Positions 1 through 6,276 of a stretch of 7,567 nucleotides of DNA are shown piece after piece. The notes below the pieces were generated by a model. The model did no database searches. It was not told the DNA's origin and was given only the letters and a program-made list of their open reading frames with translations. The position numbers and the translations under genes were made by a program. This stretch comes from a bacterium (GTDB lineage: Bacteria; UBA9089; CG2-30-40-21; SBAY01): contig JBFLYA010000180.1 of assembly GCA_040757115.1 (NCBI GenBank), positions 1 through 7,567 of the forward strand, read 5' to 3'. Each line of letters starts with the position of its first letter. Positions within the stretch are counted from its first letter, which is position 1.

Positions 1-1
1 C

Positions 2-44
2 CCGAATAGTAAATTTCGTGTCTTCACACTATTTCTACTATCGG
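2..44. repeat. Imperfect stem-loop at the left window edge
   Basis: The arm CCGAATAGTA (2-11) pairs with TACTATCGG (36-44) with one bulged A. The top of the structure can form GTGT-CTTC-ACAC (18-29), and AAAT (11-14) can pair with ATTT (31-34). No clean T-run follows, so it is not a convincing intrinsic terminator. It could be an intergenic repeat element or a 3' structure of a gene lying to the left. Open frames entering from the left edge are too short (stops by about position 100) to call a gene end. Confidence 0.4.
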
Positions 45-128
45 CAAAAGACCTTTCTTTATTTAGCTAATTCGTGCCAAAAACTTCTATCATATTGAGT
101 CCTATCCAAAAACTTGAACATCGAGTTA

Positions 129-191
129 TAGAAATAGGTAGAAATTGATTGTGGAAAACAACAAATTTCCATAAATTTCTATTAGTTTCTA
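129..191. repeat. Imperfect 18-bp inverted repeat (hairpin)
   Basis: The left arm (129-146, TAGAAATAGGTAGAAATT) and right arm (174-191, AATTTCTATTAGTTTCTA) pair at 14 of 18 positions. Two of the four mismatches become G-U wobbles in RNA. The loop is 27 nt. It sits just before the 72-bp repeat and has no U-run, so it is described as a structured intergenic repeat, not a terminator. Confidence 0.45.
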
Positions 192-198
192 TTAATTT

Positions 199-270
199 CA
201 ATTTTTTTATAATATCTCCCTATCTCCTTAATCTCCACATCTCCTTTTGTTACACCACCTGAACGCTTAC
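199..270. repeat. 72-bp dispersed repeat, copy A
   Basis: This segment matches 6122-6193 in the same orientation at 71 of 72 positions. The last 62 bases (209-270) are identical to 6132-6193, and the only difference is T208 versus A6131. It begins with CAA plus a T-run, continues with a CT-rich stretch of TCTCC-type words, and ends with CCTGAACGCTTAC. It has no plausible reading frame. Such near-identity between two non-coding sites about 5.9 kb apart implies a recently spread or gene-converted repeat family. Confidence 0.9.
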
Positions 271-282
271 CAATCTTTTTTA

Positions 283-311
283 TTGACATTATATAAAATT
301 TAGTGTATAAT
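283..311 (+). promoter_or_regulatory. Perfect-consensus sigma70-type promoter
   Basis: TTGACA (283-288) and TATAAT (306-311) are separated by exactly 17 bp. Both hexamers match the housekeeping sigma factor consensus, and transcription should start near 318. A terminator-like hairpin occupies 320-363. Either a very short RNA is made, or transcription reads through into the large gene whose start codon is at 530. It begins 12 bp after the end of the 72-bp repeat. Confidence 0.75.
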
Positions 312-319
312 ATATGAAC

Positions 320-363
320 ACTGGGAGGAAGAATTATAATTTTTTCATACTCCCAGTTTTTTT
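320..363 (+). terminator. Intrinsic terminator-like hairpin directly after the promoter
   Basis: The stem is ACTGGGAG (320-327) with CTCCCAGT (350-357), 8 perfect pairs, with a 22-nt loop. It is followed by seven consecutive T residues (357-363). This is the classic rho-independent layout, although the loop is long. It lies at the expected +1 region of the promoter at 283-311, leaving no room for an aptamer or a normal gene. Readthrough could make it an attenuator for the gene at 530. Confidence 0.65.
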
Positions 364-529
364 ATTTAATTTGGTCTAACAAAAGGCTAAAGAAATTAGA
401 GAAAAAAGTCGATAAATAAAGAGAGAGGAGAAGGGAAGAATATTTCTCCATTTCCCCGCTTCTTTGTTTCTCTTTTCTATCTTTGCGTCTCTGCGGTGAA
501 AAATAAAAACTTTTTACAAGAGGGCTAAA
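364..529. other. Intergenic leader with purine/pyrimidine tracts
   Basis: The stretch between the hairpin and the large gene contains a 23-nt all-purine tract (418-440), then a pyrimidine-rich tract (443-480). GGAGAA (427-432) and TTCTCC (444-449) can pair across an 11-nt loop. CTTTGCGTCTCTGCGGTGAA (481-500) resembles a generic intergenic repeat word I associate with environmental genomes, recognised from memory and not verified. I see no second promoter here. Confidence 0.35.
518..524 (+). promoter_or_regulatory. Ribosome-binding site for the GTG start at 530
   Basis: AAGAGGG lies 5 nt before the GTG at 530 and contains the anti-SD-pairing core GAGG. It supports the unusual GTG start, which is directly followed by a clear signal peptide. 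Confidence 0.65.
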
Positions 530-3500
530 GTGAAACGATATATCACAATATTATTAAGTATTTTTATTGTTAGTTCTGCTTCTGCTGGCAGTCTTAAATT
601 TAATGAGGGGACCAGAATGCAATCATACTTGCTTACAGTACCCTCAAATGCTGTCCCTATGGTTATAGATTTTAATCATGACGATTCAAAGGATTTAATT
701 ATAGGCGATGGGAAAGGAACGGTTTGGTTCTATCAAAATTTTGACACGACGAATAATTCCCCTCAATTTCTTAGTGGGAGTGAAATTAAAGTTGATGGAT
801 TTCCAATTAATGTAAATTCTAATGCAGCTCCATTTGTAGTCAATTGGGATAATCAGAATGATTTAGACTTAATTGTTGGAAATGGTAATGGTGAAATAAC
901 TTTGTTTATAAGTTCAAATGGACCTTTTCCAAATAGTTCACCTGCTTTCCAACCAGGGATAGAGATTGCTGAAATTAATGTATCTTCTAATGCCACACCG
1001 TTTGTTGCTGACTGGAATGATGATGGGGAAAAAGATCTTATCATTGGCAATGCATTAGGGAATATATGGGTATATTTGAATGAAGGCACTCAAAATGAAC
1101 CTCGATTTAGCCAGGGGTATCTGGTATTAGCCGGGACGACAACATTATCTGTAGGAAATGATGCCGTCCCGCAAGTTGTTCAATGGGATGGGAAGGGAAA
1201 TAAAGATTTAGTGGTTGGCAATCGTGAAGGTGAGATATATGTCTTTTTAAGTAGCACTAAAACTACTACAGGCACCCCTACTTTTACTACTGGCAATAAG
1301 GTTCAAGCAAATAATAAAGACATAGATGTAGGATTTAATGCCGCCCCGTTTATTACTGATTGGAATAATTCCGGAAATATTGATTTATTAATTGGTGAGT
1401 TAGATGGGTCTTTAAATCTTTATCTCAACTTAAGCGATAAGCCACCTGTATTTTCTATCCCATCTAAGATTGCCGGTGCCCCAACAGACCTTGATGCTGG
1501 TAGCAGAGTTATTCCTCATGTTTTAAACTTTAATAATGATGGGGCAAAAGATATGGTTGTCGGTGATGAAAATGGCAATGTAAAACTTTATCTAAACTCT
1601 GGAAATGATAATGACCCTAAATTTAGTGATGCCTATACATTTCAGGTAGATGCTGGGACACTAACCGGCATAGTAGATTTAGATGTCGGCGATAATGCCA
1701 GCCCGTATGTCTATGATTGGGATGGTAATAGTATTAAAGATTTAATTGTAGGAGATAGTCAGGGTTTCATATATATATTTATTAATTCTAAAACTGATGA
1801 TTCACCACTTTTTAAACCGGGAACTAAAGCCACTACCGGAACTGGAACTAATCAACCATTAAAAGTTACAGGGGATGCTACGCCAATCATAACTGATTGG
1901 AATAATGATGGATTAATGGACTTATTGGTAGGTGACAACTATGGTTATCTAAATCTCTTTTTAAACTCCGGGACCAACCAAAAACCCGTATTCCCTCAAT
2001 CTCCTCAACGAATCAAAGCAGATGGGACGGATATTACTGTTACCCAAAATGCTAAACCTTTTGTCATAGATTTTGATGAGATTAATGGGAAGGATTTAGT
2101 TATTGGGAATAAAGATGGATATTTGAATGTATATTTGAATATTGGTAATGACGCCAATCCAATATTTACCAATGACCAGTCTTATCATTTTCAAATTCAA
2201 GCCAACGCGCAACCCTTGCAAGTCTCAGGTTATGCCGCACCAATAGTTATGAATTGGAACAACGATAATATACTTGATTTGATTGTAGGAGAGGAAGACG
2301 GTTACATTAATCTTTATACCGGTAGTAGAGAAAATTCGGCTCCGGTGGTTTTATGTGATACACCTGTCGGCACGCAAACTAAAGATGTAACCATTAAGTA
2401 TCTCCTACAAGACGATGAAAATAATCCTTGTTCGATTGTGGTGGAATATTCTCCGGATGGTGGGTATACCTGGATAACAGCGTCCGCAGTTGCAAATGCC
2501 GGAGATGGAATGTCAAATTTAAACTCATCTAAAGAAGGAGTAAACCATAGTTTTGTCTGGAATTCTTTTGGAGATTTAGGTGGGGTGATAAAAAAGGTAA
2601 TAATAAAAATTATCCCTTCTGATAGTCAGGTGGAAGGTGAGTCTGGAAAAACAGGTGAATTCTGGGTGGATAATGTGACTATCTACAACTGGCAAAGAAT
2701 AAAACTTAATGGTGCAGACCTGAATATAAATCCTTATTCCAGTCCCATAGTTATAAATTGGGACGAAAATGGAAGTGATGACCTTCTCGTAGGCGGTGAA
2801 AATGGTTATGTCTATTTTTGCAAAAATATAGGGTCAAATCAATCTCCAGTATTTAAGGTCGCAGTTCCATTGCAAATCCAGGGAGGTGGTTTACTCCAGG
2901 TAGATAGTTATGCCAGCCCTTATGTCTGCAATTGGAATAGTAGTGGCAAAAAAGATTTATTAGTTGGAGATAAAGAAGGTTATGTGACATTTTTTGAAAA
3001 TACTGGTGATCATTTAGTATTAGCGAAAGGTAAAAAAATTCAAATTGGCACATCTAACCTTAAACTCTATGGCGGTTACGCTACCCCTGTTGTGACATAC
3101 TGGAATGGAGATAGTTATAAAGACTTATTGGCTGGTGATAGAAATGGTAATGTCTATCTTTATTTGAATAAAAATGTCTCACCTCAAGAAGATACCTCAC
3201 CTTTATTATCCCCAGGGGTTAAGATTCAAGGAAATAGCGATTTAGATGTCGGCAATAATGCCGCACCTTTTATTATTGATTGGGATAAAGATGGTCGTGA
3301 CGATTTGATTATTGGGAATGAGGAAGGGTTTGTCTTTTTCTACAAAAATCTTGGCGCAAATGGAACCCCTTCATTTAAAACAGGGTCTAAGATTAAACTC
3401 GATGGAGCGCCAATCAAAGTTAATGCCAACTCAAAACCTGGCATATTAACACAGAGCCAAGACACCATTGACTTGATAGTCGGAAGCAAAGCCGGGTATG

Positions 3501-4921
3501 TATTTCGATATTCCATTAGCCGACCCGCTGAAAATACCCCACCACAACTAACGATTATCAATCCGAAAGGGACTCAAAGTGTTCAGACTGGCAGTGTGAC
3601 GATAGGCTATATACTTGCAGATGAACAATGGAATAAATGTAATATCAAGGTAGCATATTCAACAGATGGACAATATTGGTATTCGGCAACCGGCACACCT
3701 AAATCTGACTTAGAATCTACACCAGAAGGGACAAATCAGACATTTACCTGGTTTTCTAAAGAGGATATAATTGCGACGAAAACATACATTTACCTTCGAC
3801 TTATTCCAAATGATGGCATTGCCGATGGTCCTACTGCCACGGTCAGTTTTTACTTGAGAAATAGAAATAATTTACCCATTATTACTAATGTTACAACTAA
3901 ACCTGTTGGTCAATTAGGTCAGATAGAGATTTCGTATGACCTTTATGACCAGGATAGTGATTTCTGCCAGGTTTTTGTGGAATATCAAGGTGGCTCCGCA
4001 GGAAATAAATGGGCAACTGCGACGGTCGTTGGAACGACAACTGATATTCTCCCTGGAACAGGAAAAACTTTAACCTGGCTCTCATCGGTTGATGAGAAAA
4101 ATCAGTCAGCTAAAGATTACAAAATAAAGGTTACCCCGTATGACATAGAATATGGCACTTCTGGGGTATCAACACCATTTGAGGTAAATAATACCTTTAT
4201 TTCATCAGCCGTAGTTCCAAAAGGCACGACAACAATTTTAACCTTTTCTCCCACAATCATTGAAATCCTTATCCCTTTTTCCAATACTTATGATGTCCTT
4301 GTCACAGTTGAGAAAGAGCCATCTGGTATCCCCGCTATGAATACCTTAGCCGCTTTAGATAATACGGTCAGAAAGATTACCACAGCCTGGTTACCTCTAA
4401 ATGTTAAATCTCCTGCCCCGCAAACAAAGGCTAAACTTACGATTGACTATACTGATTTAGGTTCTTATGAAACTGAGAATTTATTGCGAATATTTGAGTT
4501 ACGCGAGAATAAATGGGTAGTGGTCGAAGGAAAACAATCCGTAGATGTGGTTAATAATCGTGTTACCGCAGAGGTAGAACATTTCTCGGTATTCAGGATT
4601 GGACTATATGCTAATTCCCTGGCTAATTTTAGCATCTCACCAAATCCATTCAAGGATAATGATGGGATAAAAGAAAATGGTGAACTTGGTGCTGGTGGCG
4701 ATTATGAAGTTATAACATTCGTGGGTGTGAATAAGGTTGAAATTTATACCATTGCGGGTGAATTGGTTCGTGAATCCAAAAACTCGGAAATAGATTATAG
4801 CGGTTGGCGATGGAACTTACGAAATGATGCCGGTAGATTAGTCAGTAGTGGCATTTATATTTATGTCGCTTATGATAGTAGCGGTGCCTGTGTAGTTGGA
4901 AAATTAGGAGTAATAAGATAA
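530..4921 (+). CDS. Secreted VCBS/FG-GAP repeat protein with Ig-like modules and T9SS-like C-terminal domain
   Basis: This is a 1463-residue exported protein starting at GTG. Residues 1-19 form a signal peptide (KR, hydrophobic core, SASA before G20). Fifteen repeats of about 58 residues follow, with the pattern N-A-x-P-F-V-x-D-W-N-N-D-G-x-x-D-L-I-V-G, then G-x-(hydrophobic)-x-L-Y-L-N and a P-x-F. They begin near residues 40, 98, 154, 211, 270, 326, 389, 449, 507 and 568, then 736, 794, 850, 910 and 967. The D-x-N-x-D-G-x-x-D loops look calcium-binding, as in VCBS/FG-GAP propeller blades. Related Ig-like modules lie at about 603-722, 1003-1112 and 1115-1222. Each has an aligned Cys (C634, C1037, C1146) and a W in a TW-like motif. 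A beta-rich domain (1227-1365) leads to a C-terminal domain (1366-1463) with SPNPF, a W1428-to-Y1445 segment of the W-x-L-x-x-x-x-G-x-x-x-x-S-G-I-Y type, and a KLGVIR end, like T9SS type A or FlgD-Ig sorting domains. A surface adhesin or scaffold role is inferred. No catalytic domain is seen. Confidence 0.88.
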   Translation: MKRYITILLSIFIVSSASAGSLKFNEGTRMQSYLLTVPSNAVPMVIDFNHDDSKDLIIGDGKGTVWFYQNFDTTNNSPQFLSGSEIKVDGFPINVNSNAAPFVVNWDNQNDLDLIVGNGNGEITLFISSNGPFPNSSPAFQPGIEIAEINVSSNATPFVADWNDDGEKDLIIGNALGNIWVYLNEGTQNEPRFSQGYLVLAGTTTLSVGNDAVPQVVQWDGKGNKDLVVGNREGEIYVFLSSTKTTTGTPTFTTGNKVQANNKDIDVGFNAAPFITDWNNSGNIDLLIGELDGSLNLYLNLSDKPPVFSIPSKIAGAPTDLDAGSRVIPHVLNFNNDGAKDMVVGDENGNVKLYLNSGNDNDPKFSDAYTFQVDAGTLTGIVDLDVGDNASPYVYDWDGNSIKDLIVGDSQGFIYIFINSKTDDSPLFKPGTKATTGTGTNQPLKVTGDATPIITDWNNDGLMDLLVGDNYGYLNLFLNSGTNQKPVFPQSPQRIKADGTDITVTQNAKPFVIDFDEINGKDLVIGNKDGYLNVYLNIGNDANPIFTNDQSYHFQIQANAQPLQVSGYAAPIVMNWNNDNILDLIVGEEDGYINLYTGSRENSAPVVLCDTPVGTQTKDVTIKYLLQDDENNPCSIVVEYSPDGGYTWITASAVANAGDGMSNLNSSKEGVNHSFVWNSFGDLGGVIKKVIIKIIPSDSQVEGESGKTGEFWVDNVTIYNWQRIKLNGADLNINPYSSPIVINWDENGSDDLLVGGENGYVYFCKNIGSNQSPVFKVAVPLQIQGGGLLQVDSYASPYVCNWNSSGKKDLLVGDKEGYVTFFENTGDHLVLAKGKKIQIGTSNLKLYGGYATPVVTYWNGDSYKDLLAGDRNGNVYLYLNKNVSPQEDTSPLLSPGVKIQGNSDLDVGNNAAPFIIDWDKDGRDDLIIGNEEGFVFFYKNLGANGTPSFKTGSKIKLDGAPIKVNANSKPGILTQSQDTIDLIVGSKAGYVFRYSISRPAENTPPQLTIINPKGTQSVQTGSVTIGYILADEQWNKCNIKVAYSTDGQYWYSATGTPKSDLESTPEGTNQTFTWFSKEDIIATKTYIYLRLIPNDGIADGPTATVSFYLRNRNNLPIITNVTTKPVGQLGQIEISYDLYDQDSDFCQVFVEYQGGSAGNKWATATVVGTTTDILPGTGKTLTWLSSVDEKNQSAKDYKIKVTPYDIEYGTSGVSTPFEVNNTFISSAVVPKGTTTILTFSPTIIEILIPFSNTYDVLVTVEKEPSGIPAMNTLAALDNTVRKITTAWLPLNVKSPAPQTKAKLTIDYTDLGSYETENLLRIFELRENKWVVVEGKQSVDVVNNRVTAEVEHFSVFRIGLYANSLANFSISPNPFKDNDGIKENGELGAGGDYEVITFVGVNKVEIYTIAGELVRESKNSEIDYSGWRWNLRNDAGRLVSSGIYIYVAYDSSGACVVGKLGVIR
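4906..4910 (+). promoter_or_regulatory. Ribosome-binding site inside the end of the upstream gene
   Basis: AGGAG lies within the last codons of the large secreted-protein gene, 12 nt before the ATG at 4923. That spacing is longer than the usual optimum. With the stop codon ending at 4921, it suggests translational coupling of the two genes. Confidence 0.55.
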
Positions 4922-4922
4922 A

Positions 4923-5834
4923 ATGCAAAAATTAATAAATCTCATATGTTTTATAAATCTTATAATTACTTTACCTGTTTTTGCCCAGGATAAGTATACC
5001 GGGGAAACCTGTGCTAATTTTTTAAAGTTAGATGTTGGGGCAAGACAGGGGGCTTTAGCCGGTGCCTTTGCTGGCGTAGGAGATGATGTCAATACCATCA
5101 ATTATAACCCTGCGGGCTTAGTCTATGCCGGAACTATTTCTTTGACTGCCATGCATAATCAATGGTTTCAATCTATAAAATATGAATATCTTGGTTATGC
5201 TCAGCAGATGTGGTGGGGTGGAGTCCTTGGTGGAAGTTTAGCCTATCTCCATATGGGTGATATAAAAGGTAGTCTGGTTGGGAATAAACCAGCAGAGGAT
5301 TGGACTGCCCGGGATTCTTGCTTGACCATTTCTTATGCCCATCCCTGGAATGATAGACTTTCTGTTGGGGCAAATCTTAAGATTATCTATGAAAAAATAG
5401 AACAAGAGGATGCCTCTACAATAGCATTTGATTTTGGCACCTTTTATAAAACAGTGATTGATAACCTCTCCTTTGGTTTATGTCTTCAAAATGTAGGTTC
5501 CGGGCTAAAATTTATTCAAGAAAAATCTGATTTGCCCATAAACATAAAAGCCGGGATGTCGGTAAAATTACTTGATGAACGGTTGCTCATTGCCCTTGAT
5601 GCAAATAAACCTGTGGATAATGAGATGAATTTACGGCTTGGGGTTGAATATCAATTGATAGATGCCCTGGCATTACGCGCCGGGTATCGAACAGACCCGG
5701 ATATTGGTTCTGGATTCTCTGGTGGTGTGGGATTAAAAGTAATGAATTATGCGATAGATTATGGTTTTGCCCCCTATGGTAACTTAGGCGATACCCACCG
5801 CATTTCTCTGCGTATGGACTTCTTATCTGAGTAA
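4923..5834 (+). CDS. PorV/PorQ family outer-membrane beta-barrel protein (UPF0164-like)
   Basis: This is a 303-residue protein. Residues 1-21 are a signal peptide ending in VFA before Q22. Residues 33-66 carry the family signature FLKLDVGARQGALAGAFAGV followed by the YNPAGL segment (61-66), typical of PorV/PorQ proteins and of FadL-like barrels. The rest alternates amphipathic strands and turns, and it ends in HRISLRMDFLSE, where the aromatic near the C-terminus fits a BAM recognition signal. The length is normal for PorQ-like members and shorter than Bacteroidetes PorV. Only one base separates it from the stop of the large repeat protein, so an operon is nearly certain. Known role of the family: PorV shuttles T9SS cargo by binding its C-terminal domain at the outer membrane. 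A matching role with the adjacent cargo-like protein is inference. A general outer-membrane transporter is the alternative. Confidence 0.87.
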   Translation: MQKLINLICFINLIITLPVFAQDKYTGETCANFLKLDVGARQGALAGAFAGVGDDVNTINYNPAGLVYAGTISLTAMHNQWFQSIKYEYLGYAQQMWWGGVLGGSLAYLHMGDIKGSLVGNKPAEDWTARDSCLTISYAHPWNDRLSVGANLKIIYEKIEQEDASTIAFDFGTFYKTVIDNLSFGLCLQNVGSGLKFIQEKSDLPINIKAGMSVKLLDERLLIALDANKPVDNEMNLRLGVEYQLIDALALRAGYRTDPDIGSGFSGGVGLKVMNYAIDYGFAPYGNLGDTHRISLRMDFLSE

Positions 5835-5841
5835 GGCATCT

Positions 5842-5880
5842 GGTAACTGTTCAGCCACTGATTAACACGGATAAAACGGA
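5842..5880 (+). repeat. Intergenic repeat word after the operon
   Basis: GGTAACTGTTCAGCC (5842-5856) runs into a GCCACTGATTAACACGGAT word (5854-5872). The first part is a variant of the 14-mer at 5899-5912. The second resembles an intergenic word I recall from other environmental genomes (not verified). No terminator hairpin is visible after the PorV-like gene, so transcription may continue into this repeat region. Confidence 0.45.
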
Positions 5881-5911
5881 GAAGAAAGTAAAAAGTAAGG
5901 TAACTATTCAC

Positions 5912-5938
5912 CACGAAGGGCACGGAGAGCACGAAGTG
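5912..5938 (+). repeat. Degenerate 9-bp tandem repeat, three units
   Basis: The units are CACGAAGGG (5912-5920), CACGGAGAG (5921-5929) and CACGAAGTG (5930-5938). They are in frame with the following GxxExxY relic, where they would read His-Glu-Gly, His-Gly-Glu, His-Glu-Val. The last three bases serve as its possible GTG start. CACGAAGG-type words next to GxxExxY genes are something I recall from annotated genomes, not something tested here. Confidence 0.55.
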
Positions 5939-6085
5939 AAATTTGATGAATTATCGAATAGAGTCATTGGATGCGCTATAGCGGTGCATCGAACTCTTGG
6001 GCCAGGTTTGCTTGACACCGTGAAGAGTGATAATTCACAATTCACAATTGACAATTCACCATTTACCATTATTAAGGAAATTTAG
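5936..6085 (+). pseudogene. Truncated GxxExxY family protein remnant
   Basis: From the GTG at 5936 the frame reads VKFDELSNRVIG, then CAIAVHR and TLGPGLL (to about 6013). This is the conserved N-terminal start of the GxxExxY family (PDDEXK_3-like; usual length roughly 120-130 residues). The hallmark G-x-x-E-x-x-Y is destroyed exactly where similarity stops: the sequence is G-L-L-D-T-V-K. The following codons are translated 7-mer repeat (SQFTIDNSPFTI) up to TAG at 6083. The remaining roughly 100 family residues are not found downstream in any frame I checked. The frame is also open upstream back to 5831 but lacks an ATG. It is judged a relic, cut by or joined to a repeat array. The function of GxxExxY proteins is itself unclear. 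Confidence 0.75.
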
Positions 6086-6114
6086 GGAAGAAATTGTGAA
6101 TGGTGAATGGTGAA
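6034..6114. repeat. Inverted arrays of a TTCACMA heptamer
   Basis: Five consecutive 7-mers occupy 6034-6068: TTCACAA, TTCACAA, TTGACAA, TTCACCA, TTTACCA. After a 25-nt centre, three inverted units follow at 6094-6114: TTGTGAA, TGGTGAA, TGGTGAA. The outer 21-nt arms (6034-6054 with 6094-6114) match at 18 of 21 positions, so the region can fold into a long hairpin. It lies inside the 14-bp inverted repeats and directly breaks the GxxExxY reading frame. Confidence 0.7.
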
Positions 6115-6121
6115 TAGTTAC

Positions 6122-6193
6122 CAATTTTTTAATAATATCTCCCTATCTCCTTAATCTCCACATCTCCTTTTGTTACACCACCTGAACGCTTAC
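6122..6193. repeat. 72-bp dispersed repeat, copy B
   Basis: This is the second copy of the repeat at 199-270, in the same orientation, with one mismatch. The flanks of the two copies differ completely on both sides, so 72 bp is the true unit length in this pair. Unlike copy A, no promoter follows within 20 bp. The rest of the stretch to 6276 is AG-rich sequence in which I see no gene. Confidence 0.9.
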
Positions 6194-6276
6194 AAAGTAA
6201 GAAGTAAAAAGCAGGAGAAATCCTCATACCCCTCCAGGGCACAAATGACGATGAAAATTGAGCATAGAGATTGGAG

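Larger units (their letters stand above)
5899..6122. repeat. 14-bp perfect inverted repeats bounding a 224-bp segment
   Basis: GGTAACTATTCACC (5899-5912) is repeated exactly in inverted form as GGTGAATAGTTACC (6109-6122). Between them lie a degenerate 9-mer array, the GxxExxY relic and the 7-mer arrays. No transposase is present and I see no target-site duplication, so a non-autonomous element is only a possibility. The right copy overlaps the first base of the 72-bp repeat copy B. Confidence 0.6.

Noticed and set aside
1-98. C-terminal end of an upstream gene
   Set aside because: The frames open from the left edge are only about 21-31 codons long, have no family resemblance, and overlap a stem-loop.
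314-379. 21-codon frame MNTGRKNYNF... running through the terminator hairpin
   Set aside because: Its ATG lies before the predicted transcription start, it has no ribosome-binding site, and it reads through the stem and T-run. It is most likely chance.
853-5373. Minus-strand frames of 62-78 codons at 853-1089, 2853-3053, 3340-3561, 3897-4085, 4465-4653, 4904-5101 and 5173-5373
   Set aside because: All lie opposite the two strongly supported plus-strand genes, have no recognisable domains, and look like antisense shadows.
5912-6114. CRISPR array
   Set aside because: The 9-bp and 7-bp units are contiguous and degenerate, with no spacers of 25-40 bp and no cas genes.
5899-6122. A complete insertion sequence
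   Set aside because: No transposase or fragment of one, no clear target duplication, and the 14-mers also occur as part of a wider set of junction-like words.
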